Source: Sodiomyces alkalinus F11 (Eukaryota; Ascomycota; Sordariomycetes; Glomerellales; Plectosphaerellaceae). From it: DNA of 64,000 nt. The stretch is taken from the NCBI RefSeq assembly GCF_003711515.1, contig NW_021167085.1:958279-1022278 (forward strand), read 5' to 3'. The position numbers and the translations under genes were made by a program. A model generated the notes under the pieces. That model was not told where the DNA came from. It was given only the letters and a program-made list of their open reading frames with translations, and ran no database searches. Below are positions 1-10,342 of the stretch, in pieces. The first letter of the stretch is position 1. Every line of letters starts with the position of its first letter.

Positions 1-950
1 TAGTAATATTATTTTAGGCTCCTCCTACTCTTTCCGCGGTTACTCAGGCCGCTACAGCTAAGAAGGCCTTAACTAACGGCGTTAAAAAGAATAAGGGTAA
101 GGGCAGCGGTAAAAAGGGTGCTAGCATAAGTCGTTTTAGCGCGTTTATCTTTAATCCGTCTACTCTGGTTCCGGCTAACCCTTTAATAGATTGCTAAGGA
201 TAGTAATAATTATAGTAATAAGGATACCGAAGAAGCCTTTATTCCGGTCCCCTTTAAACCCCCTTACCTAGAATACGTAAAGGGCATTTATTCTAGTAAA
301 TAGCGCTCGTTTAATTACTATATTTCGGTTCTTAGCCGCTCTAACCGCTACTAAACGCATAAGGATAAAAACTATATATACTACCCTTTATAAGTTTTTA
401 CCCCCTATCTAAGGCGCTTTACGATTATAATCGTATACTCTATTTCGTATTAGCTTAAAGATATTTACGCTATTAAGCTTTACGACCGCTAACCTATACT
501 TATAGCTTTTCTGGCTTTATTTCCCTGGTTAAAATTCCGTTTAACTATATCGTGGTCCGAAAAATTAATAAAGAGTCGGATAACGAAGATAAGAAAGTGC
601 GTTTATCGCTTTATTTCTATAGTTATATACTCTAACTAACTAATTTCGCGTAGTTCTTCGCTAAACTTAAGTAAGCGGTGAAGTTTATAATTAGACTAAT
701 AGATGATAAGGATAACAAGAAGTTCTTCCGTAAAGAAGAACTTAAGGGAGTATTAAACTAGCTTCCTGCTATTACCTCAGGCAGTAATTCCACCTCCTAG
801 CTCGCGGGGGTTATAATAGAGATTTTACGGGAAAATGGCTTTATTATTACTCCTCCGGCTAGAGAAAATAGTGTGGTGGCTAGCGTATCTAATACGTAAG
901 TTAGTACTCCGGATAAAGCCGATAAAGCTTAGTAACTTAGCTAGTATGCT
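1..950 (+). pseudogene. Decayed coding remnant, probably retroelement-derived
   Basis: Read on the plus strand, about positions 45-195 give a lysine/glycine-rich open frame (motifs KKNKGKGSGKK and SRFSAFIFNPSTLVP) that ends in TAG/TAA codons of the kind RIP makes from CAG/CAA. Further open pieces follow in the same strand sense to about 900. I do not recognise the protein. It could be a gag-like piece of another element or a decayed host gene. The orientation is opposite to the copia remnant further right, so it may be a separate insertion. Confidence 0.35.
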
Positions 951-1949
951 TTGTTAGTGTTTTAGAATTTACTTTTAGGTTTTAGTATAGTGTTTTAGTA
1001 TTAAGATAACTATACCCTCCTACTTTTTACTGAATTAATTAAACCGCCGGCGCGCGGTGCGCCTAGAGCGCAGGAATTTCGACTTTAACTACTTCTTTTT
1101 ACCCCCTCTATACACTAATTATATTAAGATATACTCGGAAGTTCTCGAATTTTTATCGTGGAAATACTTTTATTAATCCGTCCGCTAGTATTAAGTTCGT
1201 AGTAAGATATACGACTCTAAATAATCCCTTTATATTCTCCTGCCTTACCTAAAAGCGCTATATATCTATATAGCGAAGCCTAATCTTAATCCTAAAGCTA
1301 TTATCGACTATTAGGCGTATCGTTTACGTGTTATCGTAGTGGATATCCTAAGGAGATTCTGGATTAAAACGTATTTCGACGAAAAGACGCTTTAAACCTA
1401 TTATTTCCTTCGCCACTTACTCTAAAGCGAGTAACTCTATTTCGGTTATAGATGTTATTACCGTTATTTATCTTATTACTTTCTATATAACTAATCTACT
1501 AAATAGGCTAATAAGGTAACCCTATAAAGATCTTTATATATCTAAATCGTCTATAAAACAGGCGTCGCTTATAATAACTATCGCCTATAAACTAATACAC
1601 GATCCGTACTAAATTAAGAGGTCTCTTATTATAAATAAATAGCAGATAGCTTAGTCTACTGCCTTATAGTGCTCGGGAGAGGGGTTTCTAAGAAAGCGGG
1701 AGAGGATAGAGGCGGCGAATACCACGTTAGGACGTATTATAACTACTATATAAAGCACTAATCCGACCTTTTCTTAATAAGATTTAATCTCTTAAGCGGT
1801 CGCTTCGTCTTCTCTTTTCCGGTATTCTATAACCGGAATAAGGATTATTAGGTAGGTGTTTAGAGCGTCTAATTTAAACCTAGCTATAATCTTTTCGATA
1901 TATAAGTCGTAGGAGAGAAAACCCTTACGTTAAGGGCGATCTCGAGTAA

Positions 1950-2560
1950 TCTTAATACCTAAAAACTAATCGGCTTCCCCCTTTTCTAACACCTTGAATC
2001 TTATTTTAATCCTTTCGATAATTCTAAGGCCGTTTATAGCATTATCTCTATAAAATAATATAAGAATATCGTCTATAAAGAAGATAACGAATACGTCTTA
2101 AGCCTTAGTATAGAATAGGCACGGTTCTTCCTTACTAGCCTCTATCCCTAAGTCTATTAGGGTAGCCGTAAAGGTCTAGAACTATAGTCTAGGCGAGTCG
2201 CGTAGTCCGTATAGTGCTTTATCGAGCTCTAAGCACTTATCGGGCTACTTAAATCTATCGGGAAGTTTATATAAGACAGGCGTTCCTATTTTACTCCTTT
2301 AGGCATTAACGAAGACGTTAACGACATTAAGTTACTTAATCTCTAGATTAAACTAAGTAGCTAGGGCTATAATAATACGAAAAGATCGTGCAGCGAGCAT
2401 TACTATATAGGTTCCCTTAATTATTAAGCTCTCCTATAGGTCCCCTCGAATATATAAGCGTGCCTTATATCGTTCGAGATATCCGTCTTAATTAAACTTA
2501 TAGGTAAAAACCCACTTTAACGGAAGAGGCTTTAACTTCGCCTCTAAGCGCTTAATTTCT
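1950..2560 (-). pseudogene. Ty1/copia reverse transcriptase remnant
   Basis: The reverse strand translates, with scattered stops, into the hallmark blocks of a copia reverse transcriptase in the right order. First comes YKARLYIRGDL near 2440-2480. Then come LAARSFRIIIALATQFNLE, a VVNVFVNA block, and KALYGLRDSPRL. Last is the catalytic FFIDDILI (equivalent to YVDDI) at about 2062-2085, followed by an LGIKI block. Stops sit where CAA/CAG codons would be expected, in keeping with RIP. The gene is dead. RNase H should lie further left (about 1500-1750) but is too decayed for me to call. Confidence 0.8.
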
Positions 2561-3104
2561 CTTTATATACGCTTTTTACTTAGCTTATTTACCTCTTTCT
2601 ACGCGGCTTTCTTAAACCGTTTACGTATCGGGTAATTAGTAAGCTCCCGCTAATATCTTAGTATAGCCTTTAGGTGGTCGCGATGAACCCTGCCGTCGAT
2701 TAAGGGCTTCGGTAACGTTATAGCCTCTTTTTTAGTATTCGAACGGGTATTCATTTTAGTATCGGCTACTCCGAGGATTATTAAATTAAAGGTTAGAAGC
2801 CCTTCTAGCCCGTCCTAGCGCTCTTCTTATTAATTAGATAAGAAAAAGGTATAAGTTAAAGGTATATCTAGCTCTACTTAATATATCCGTGGATTAATTC
2901 GAATAGTCTTTCCTTAAGCACGGCGATTAGTGATTCTTACGCTAGCGCGCGTTATTTCCTTTACTAGTATACTCTTTTTCCTTTAGTAGACGGTTACCTT
3001 AGGAGTCAGTCGGATAGGTAGTCTAGATCCGGACGCTATAGTACGGCTAGTACTATAGTACGGATTAGGGGTAGCTAGTCCCTATACCGTCGCCTGCGTA
3101 CTCC

Positions 3105-3680
3105 TGTTACGGCCAGCGGCCAACGGGCCTAACATGTATCAGCGTGAAGGATACACTGGTATATAATATACTAGGGCGGGCAGCGTACTAGGGTATAGTT
3201 AAGGAAGGATGACTCAGGGAGGATTACGTGGTAACGCACGTGTGCTGGTACGAGGAAGGCGTTAGTATACGTCGAAGGGTAGGCTTACGCCTCTAGAAAA
3301 AGGATCAGCACTGAGCCTAAGGAATTAGTACTGAACCCGTGGAAATACTGCAGAGTCACGGTAACCTCGTATACTACACGGTCATCACGAGGGTGGCTAG
3401 GACTATTAACACTTATCTATATAAACCAGAGTGTCCTAGGTCTTACTTCTACTATAGAACAAGACATCGATCAATCTAAGTCTTCACCTAGGCTATTATT
3501 CTATGCTTAAACCTACCTTATAAAGAAGACGCCTAGTCTTTACGACGCAACTACGACCAGATCACTAGGAACGATAGTTACTGCTCTTTAGTTAATATCC
3601 TCTTCTTATTTTAAACTAAAACCTCGACGCCAGTCCCCTATCGTCCGCTATACTATAGAGGACCGGAAGCCGTCGTAATA
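3105..3680. repeat. Solo LTR with 5-bp target-site duplication
   Basis: The segment begins TGTTAC and ends GTAATA, which is the inverted repeat GTAACA with one CA-to-TA change. ACTCC flanks it directly on both sides (3100-3104 and 3681-3685), giving the 5-bp duplication typical of LTR-element insertion. A TATATAAA box lies at 3418-3425. CA and TG dinucleotides are common in about 3105-3540, unlike both flanks, so it seems younger or less mutated than the copia remnant that surrounds it. The transcription direction is probably plus, from the TATA box, but is not certain. Confidence 0.6.
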
Positions 3681-4099
3681 ACTCCTTTCTATAGTTAAAA
3701 TCATCGAAGTGTCCATATTAAGCTCTAGTATATATAATCCTAGCATGTCGGTTACGGTGTTTTCTCAGGTGGCCGCTCTATTATTTTATTAGTCGGAAGA
3801 ATTATTAATTACGAGTTCCTCCGAAGACTACGGCTTTACGCTTATAACCTAAAGATTCCTGCTTTAAGAATTAGGTGTTACGCGTAGGGTTTAAAGTCCT
3901 ATTGCGGGCGGTTCGGGTATACTAGGTGTATCTAATAGTAGCGACGAAGCGTCTAATTTAGCCTTTACTACTCCTACCCCCGAGTTCGAACCCGTAGACT
4001 ATACTTATTCTTTAGAAAGTGCGCTATTAATTAATCCACACGGAGGGTAGGCCTATAAGATAAAGTCATTATCTTTATCTTCTTATATTTCGTAAGTTA

Positions 4100-5000
4100 T
4101 AAGCTAGTTCCTCGCCTTAGGCTCCGGGATCTATTCTGCTTCTTCGAGCTATAGTTTATAAAATAGCTGCTCGTTAAACTGTATATTACGCGTTATAATA
4201 ACCTTCTAAAGCTGTAGAATCTATACTCGGTAAATATTATAGGTAACGTAACCTATAAGATACCTAATATATCCCCTTAGTTAAACCTTATATAGTTTTC
4301 TATTCCTCCTAACCTTCTTATCCCTCGCTATTAGATAGGCGCGGTAGCTATAGGTATAAATACTACTCTAATTAGGGTATAGATCGGCTATATACTCTCT
4401 TATTAGAATCAGCGTATTCATTTTAAACTATAAGTCGAGGATTTCCACTAGGGATTTCTATTCGTGTCTTTATAAAGGACTTATATTATATAATAACGCT
4501 ACTAATTTAATGCTCTCTGGCTATTTATCTAGTGGAATTTCTGCTCCGTTAAGTATAGCGTTAGACTTTATAATAATTAGTTAACCGGCTCTTTCGCTGC
4601 CTCTATTCGGTTTATAGGTATATAGCAGTGCTATTTCTATCTCGATCCCTTAACTGCTCGCCTATAGCTAGGTTATTAAATTCTCTGCTAGGTTAACGAT
4701 CAAGGGCTTATTATCACTACGTATCTTATAAATATATAAAGTAAACTGCCGGTTAACCTATCGTTCAAACGCTTAAAGCGCGTTATAGACCGTAACGCTA
4801 TTTTTGGAAGCTAAAGGTAGCACGTAGATCTAGCCGCTATATTTATCCTTTATTATAAGAAGATATCGTATACCGTTATAGCTCTTAAGTAGCTCTTCAA
4901 GATCCTAATAAACACGCTAAAACGGTTATAGGGAGCGGTATTTTAACGTGTGTCGAGATATAACTTAACGTGCCTAGGTTCGGGAGCATGTTTTATAGTC
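4100..5000 (-). pseudogene. Ty1/copia integrase remnant
   Basis: The reverse strand reads as a decayed copia integrase core. It has an LLIIKDKYSGYIYVLPL block around 4850 (first catalytic Asp region), AFERQVNRQFT-like residues with some positions lost to stops, IRSDNKPLIV (second Asp), and a YKPNRGSERAG-like block supplying the glutamate region. It lies upstream, in minus-strand order, of the reverse transcriptase remnant, as copia gene order (INT before RT) requires. Stops at glutamine positions fit RIP. The linker between the two domains is interrupted by the solo LTR at 3105-3680. Confidence 0.75.
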
Positions 5001-7150
5001 TATCCGCTTAGTTCCCTTAATTAATATATTCCTGGCGTTACGAACTAATACTCGTAGAGCGCTTAGTCTAAGATAGCCTGCTCTTAAATACTATAACTAT
5101 TTTTCGTTAACTTATAGACACGGAGGGTCACGGGTAGGTCGGTAATATCGGTAAGCTCTTATTAGTCGATTAACTGCTATAACTAGTATATATTAATAGT
5201 CGTAATTAATCGGAATAATACTATATAGTATCGGTTAGAATAACGAATAAGAAGAAGAAGATAAAATTAGCTTATACTAAAGGATAGTTATATTAAAGCG
5301 TTAAAGCAGCTTTAATAAGACTATGCTTTTCTCCGCTATTCTAAAGCGTAACGAGTAGTTATATCCCGAATACTAGATCCTAACCTTATGCAATAGAGCT
5401 TCCGATATAATATTCGTGTGAAATCCCTCCACGACGACTATATCGTTAAGCTCTAAGTTAGCTTTCGGAGCACCTAAAGGTTTATTAAGGATTCCCTTAA
5501 GAAGCCGTTTACCTTTACTAATAATCGGAAAGTCGGTTATACCGGATTCAATAGATCCTTTTATAGGAATAAAGGAACCTAGAATAAGCAGGTCGATTAA
5601 GTTAATAAGGTGAGTTACGCCGTAATTATTAAGAAGAGTGCTCTATAAGAGCGGGTAAGGACTTAGTCGGAGCGCAGTATAAATCCTAGGGACCTCTTCT
5701 ATAGTGTAGATAAGGGCGGGATCTAGGATAGTTATAATAACCTTCCCAGGATACCTATCTCCCTTACTATTACCGCTCTCCGAGCTTTCCTATCCCTTTT
5801 TTAATAGTTTTTCGCGTAAGCTTTTCCACTTTAGGAGCTTAATTTCCTTCCGTATCTCCTTACACCACTTATCGTTAATATAGGTATTAGATCTCTGCTT
5901 ATATTTTCCGGTTAGAGCGTACTCTAGCTTATTATAGTGCTCTGGCTTCTATATATATTCGCGTTAATAGGGGTAATTAGTACTCTTCTTCTTAGGCTTC
6001 TTTCCGCCTTTATTATTATCTAAGCGGTCTCCTAGGGTTATATAAACGCCGTAGCGTATACTATCCGTGGTTAAAGCGCTTATAATAGCGTTAAACTCGC
6101 GGCCGTATATTAGAAGATCGGAAATCTCGTCGCCGCGGACCTTTTTTATTACTAGCTCCTAAAGCTTAGTTTCTATCTAAATAGGCGTAGACTTCTATCT
6201 AACTACTATAAGGAAGTTCCGAATAGTAGTAGGTCCTTTAATCTCGGCTACTTTTTACTAACGTGCGCGTCTAATAAGGGTATTTTACTCCGTATACTAT
6301 ATAGATACTTTAGTATTAGCTCGATAAGCATCTTATAGATACTTTTCGTATACTTATCTTACCTCTTCCTTTATATAAATACTGCTTAAAGCGAAGCTAG
6401 TTTTAAGTTCTTTTATTATATAGCGTAACGTAAAGTGTCGATTTTATTTTTCCTTTTCATAGCCGGGATATTTTTTAATAGCCTTTTTAATAGCTTATTA
6501 ATAAGTAGAGGTCTTTACAGTGGTTTTAAGTAGTTAATTAGCCTTATCGAGCGCCTTAATAAGGCGACCGAGCTTTTGATTCTAGGCTATAGTCTATTAG
6601 TTCTTGATTTCGGCGAGGCGTATAAGCTCCTGCGTTAAGGGTATAATAGTATTATCGCCCTCGCCTTAGGAATACTATTCGCGTAGTTAATCCAGGGATT
6701 TAGATATAATATACTTAGGACGGTTATCTGGCTAATCCTTTTAGCTAGGATCGAGTAATACTTTGACCTCTATCCCTTACGTATATAACTGGATATAGAA
6801 GATCTAATCGGCCTATTACCGCGTGGATTTAAGGCGTAGGATACCGAGCGCTTTAGCCGTGATCTTAAGCTTATTCGATATAGTGTCGAGTAAGAGTTTA
6901 GCGAATAAGAGCTTATTATTAGGAGAGAGAGTGTAGGAGGGCTCCGTAATACTATAGAAGTATATAAAATTAAATATAGATAATAGATTAGTAGGAAGTT
7001 ACTGGTTACTACTACTACCCGGGCTTATAACTATTAAATTAACGGGAGCGTGCCTATAGGGAGCGTTAATTCAGGAAATATATAATTATATTATCTATAA
7101 AAGAGAAGGAAAAAGGGGGCGGGTATACGTGTCCTAAATATATCTACCTC
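5000..7150. other. Unassigned RIP-degraded sequence
   Basis: By copia gene order this stretch should hold the gag and protease parts and the 5' LTR of the minus-strand element. It is TA-rich and stop-ridden on both strands, and I could not recognise a domain or a convincing LTR end. The right margin (about 7080-7200) grades into normal composition without a clear target-site duplication that I could find. Confidence 0.5.
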
Positions 7151-7481
7151 CTTCTAAGCGAGGATAGTAGGGCACCTCTAACTAATAGGAGAGCACTATA
7201 CCGTGGCTCACGTGATAGAATATGATAATAATTCCCTTCCCGTATACAAAGGTATCCATTCGCAAAACGAGCTTCAAGGCAACCAACAGCGACCGGTATT
7301 GGTTTTTCTTGCACCGTCCTGCTCAAAGGGCCCCTCTGGTCTCTGTCTAGCTGCGTCTCGACTTCTCGACTTTTATACGAAATAGTAGCATGTAGGTCAC
7401 ACGCACTCGCGCATACCCTCTTTCACATGTGTCCATAAATAAAGCGTCAGGGACATGTGGTCGTGTTTCCGACTCCCCAAA

Positions 7482-7487
7482 ACGCGT
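7482..7487. promoter_or_regulatory. MluI cell-cycle box (ACGCGT)
   Basis: An exact palindromic ACGCGT lies 177 nt upstream of the CENP-K-like start codon. This is the known binding core of the MBF (Swi6/Mbp1-type) G1/S factor in fungi. The surrounding 7200-7663 interval otherwise holds no gene I can support. Binding here is inferred. Confidence 0.55.
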
Positions 7488-7663
7488 CGCCGGTTCCGTA
7501 GATAGCCACACTAAGGCCATTGGTTTATATTTTGGTCAATAGAACTTCCTACAAACAATATGGGGCGCCATTTATCTGACCCGCCGCTCCAGTGACATCT
7601 GATACGAAGCTCCCCCGCTCTCAAGGTTGCGGTCCATTTCGTGTTTGTTCAGGAGAAACAAAC

Positions 7664-8728
7664 ATGGAGAGGACACTCACTGGTCGAGACGCGACAGCAG
7701 CCAGACATGCTCTCAGCATGGAGCAAAGCTTGAAAGAGCTACAAGATAAAATCGAGGAGTACAAACAGGAGCTTGCGACTGTGAGATTACCCTCTCTTTC
7801 GGTTTCAGACGGTCGTTTCTCGTGCTGATTCCCTCCTCAGTTGCAACGCGAAGCAAAGCCTTGCAGCCCGGAGTTCTCCACATCCAAGCGAGCTCCGTTC
7901 GAGGTGATGAAGGCGGCCTTTGAAAGCGTGTCTCAGGAGGCGCCCTTTATGCCTTCTGCCACCTCTGTACTACCAGCGCTGTTGGCTCTACGCAAGACAC
8001 ACCAGACCATCGTCGAGACTAGGACGTACCTTGGAACCCAGACGACTTCCATCGACAAAATCAAGAGGCAGCTCGAAGCTGAGGCAACCAGTCTGAAAGA
8101 ACAGCAGCTACTTACAACCAGCTTGGAGAACCGTATCCAGCGGCTGAAGGACAACCTCAACGTCCAGATGGAAATGGAGCCAGAACAGGTAGCTCGGGAG
8201 AGAGTCAACGAGCTGAAGGAGAAGAAGAAGCACTACGACCGGGAAAGAATCATGCTTTTTAAGGGTCTCAACAAGTTCATTGACGACCATCTGGCGGCGC
8301 AGCTCGCGGCGGAGGTTCTCGGTGGCCCTGTTGTGGGTGATATGATGGACATCGACTCGGACGACCTCGCCGCCGGGTTCACGAGCCATGGGCGTCCGAA
8401 GAAGGCCAAGAAAGCAAGGGGCGAAGACGAAGGCGGGTTGAGGCAGCGGCGGCTCGAGGAGGTCTGGGGCCCCGCTGTAGTTGAGCCCGGGCCCCGGGGC
8501 CATCCTGCGGACGAGACTGCGGCCGCCGGACAAGAACTGCGTGAATTGACAGAGGAGCTGCTCAACAGATTGGTTGAGTCGGGAGGCGATAGCTCCGCTG
8601 CATACGTCCGGTTACCAAAGGAGACGGCAGCCGCACGGTTTTTGGTTCGGTCCAAAGTTGCACAGTTCCATCCTAGGGATGCAACGCGGATCAAGCTGAT
8701 CGATTTTGGCAAGGAACTGGATGATTAA
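7664..8728 (+). CDS. CENP-K/Sim4-like inner-kinetochore protein
   Basis: Two exons, 7664-7780 and 7841-8728, joined across a 60-nt intron (GTGAGA donor, CTCAG acceptor), give 334 residues. The first ATG in frame (7664) opens a short coiled coil (SLKELQDKIEEYKQEL). Residues about 75-180 form a second long coiled coil starting LPALLALR. Next come FIDDHLAAQLAAEVLGGPVVGD and an acidic segment. The end is a conserved-looking block, ELTEELLNRL through FLVRSKVAQFHPRDATR. These blocks match what I remember of the fungal CENP-K family, a subunit of the Sim4/CCAN complex that holds the kinetochore on CENP-A chromatin. It is the first gene beside the RIP block. The family call is from memory, without an alignment. 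Confidence 0.65.
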
Positions 8729-9399
8729 GGAAATGTATTTCTTTCACAATACTTAACCCGAAGAATAGGAACAAACCACGTTGACAAATGTCTTCTTCCA
8801 CCAAGGCAACTACGAAGTTTCGTAGGTAGCAAGAATTCAATGTTGAATGCGACCAAGATTGAGAGGTAACTACGAATAGAAGCTAAGGTTTTTGCCCAAG
8901 GTAGATATGAGCGCAGGCCCGCTCCTGATGCAGTTGTCCGGATTTTCATCTCAGTGTGAGGACCATTGCCTACCTAAGGTAAGGTAGGTAGTAAAACGTC
9001 CAATGTGAATATGAGTACCAAGTCTCCCTAATATTATCTTTTAGGTTTGCAACTTGAAGAGACGAAACAGTAAAAGTGAAGTACCGAGTAGGTAGATGCG
9101 ACGATGCTTTGTCCGAAATACGTACCCGACAGCCGTGGGGACAATATCACAAATCCCACCAATAAGAGCGTTAATTAAAACCACTCAAGCTCAATGCCCG
9201 CCATTGGTCGACTTGGCTTCACCCTTACATTAGATACGCGTCGGGGTCGCGTCTTGCACTGAGCAGGACTGCCATGCCAATCTTGCAGATGAATATCATC
9301 CCTTCCTGCACTTTTCCCATCTCATACCCGATACACTTCACTCTCCCCCTGCTCCCGATTTCTTCTGGTCCGTGACACCACTGCACCGCGAAGGCCGAC
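8729..9399. other. Intergenic region, dUTPase promoter
   Basis: No gene is supported. A TACCTAAGGTA palindrome at 8971-8981 belongs to a short motif family found in several intergenic regions of this window. C/T-rich sequence from about 9290 to 9395 fits a fungal leader just before the dUTPase start. The ACGCGT box here is listed separately. Confidence 0.6.
9236..9241. promoter_or_regulatory. MluI cell-cycle box (ACGCGT)
   Basis: An exact ACGCGT lies 159 nt upstream of the dUTPase ATG, with a second GTCGCG-type half match a few bases on. dUTPase is an S-phase gene under MBF control in other fungi, so the site is likely to be functional. Confidence 0.6.
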
Positions 9400-10031
9400 A
9401 TGACCACTGCCGAATCCGTCACCTCCCCACCGACCTCTCCTCCCGCCAAACGTGTGAAGACCACTACAGACGAACATCCCAAGATGGCAACCTCAGAACA
9501 AGCCCCACCCCTCCTCGTCAAGAAGCTCTCTGATAAGGCTCGCCTGCCCACCCGTGGCTCCGCCTTCGCCGCCGGTTACGACCTCTACGCCGCCAAGGAG
9601 ACCACCATCCCGGCCCGCGGCAAGGCCCTTGTTGACACGGATATTGCCATCTCCGTCCCGGCCGGAACCTGTTCGTTTCCCTCCCCCTTTTGCCTAAAGT
9701 ACTTTTTCAACTAAGTGTATACGCTGACATGTGGTCGAAAACATATTTATAAGATGGCCGCATCGCCCCTCGTTCTGGTCTTGCTGCCAAACACTTCATT
9801 GACACGGGCGCCGGCGTTATCGATGCTGACTACCGCGGCCAAGTCAAGGTCCTGCTCTTCAACCATTCGGACACCGATTTCTCCGTCGCCGAGGGTGACC
9901 GTGTCGCTCAGCTCGTCATCGAGCGCATCTACACCCCGGAGGTTGTTGAAGTCGCCGAGCTGGAGGAGAGCGTGCGTGGAGCCGGCGGGTTTGGTAGCAC
10001 GGGCGTGTCACTTGACAAGCCGGCAGCATGA
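9400..10031 (+). CDS. dut: dUTPase (deoxyuridine triphosphatase)
   Basis: Two exons, 9400-9670 and 9754-10031, with an 83-nt intron (donor GTTCGT, branch GCTGACAT, acceptor AAG), give 182 residues. All five motifs of the trimeric dUTPase family are present: AGYDLYAA (motif 1), APRSGLA (2), [11 protein letters not shown] (3), [10 protein letters not shown] (4) and [10 protein letters not shown] (5). The splice joins a codon for the Tyr just before GRIAPRSG, as expected for the family. The enzyme turns dUTP into dUMP and pyrophosphate, which keeps uracil out of DNA and feeds dTMP synthesis. The first about 40 residues are a low-complexity Ser/Pro/Thr tail with PAKRVKTT, a possible nuclear signal. 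It is convergent with the pyridoxal kinase gene, 311 nt away. The GTTCGT donor is weak, but both reading frame and motifs require it. Confidence 0.95.
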
Positions 10032-10342
10032 GCCATGACCCCGAACTGACACAATATCACAATATCACGATGGACACCCGACATGAAGAACAGTTGCCTT
10101 TCCGAGGCCTGGGCAGCGAATCTGTAGTGGAACTCAATAGACCTGGACTATGGAAAACTGGTCCCAACTAGATGGTGGAATGAGACATGAATACCTATTG
10201 CATAACTAGGCTCCTCTTTTCTATATGGTCTTTGACTTCCAAGTCCCGTTCTATAAGTGTCTCTCCTTTTTTCCCCCCAAGTAACCAGCTTCATGCACGC
10301 TGTCTATCTATGCTCGAGCCCCCGGCTCAACACGACCCAACA

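Larger units (their letters stand above)
1..7150. repeat. RIP-degraded, gene-free TA-rich block
   Basis: The stretch has no open reading frame of useful length on either strand. TA dinucleotides are very frequent and CA/TG are scarce, while CG is kept. That pattern is the product of repeat-induced point mutation, which turns CA into TA and so makes stop codons from CAA and CAG. Recognisable but stop-riddled retroelement protein frames survive inside it (listed separately). The composition changes fairly sharply around 7150-7200, where CA and TG return and normal genes begin. In living fungi such blocks are usually methylated, silent heterochromatin; that is inference here. Confidence 0.85.

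Noticed and set aside
1..7150. CRISPR-like or tandem array in the TA-rich block
   Set aside because: The repeated look comes from low complexity after RIP; there is no regular repeat-spacer spacing, and the host is eukaryotic.
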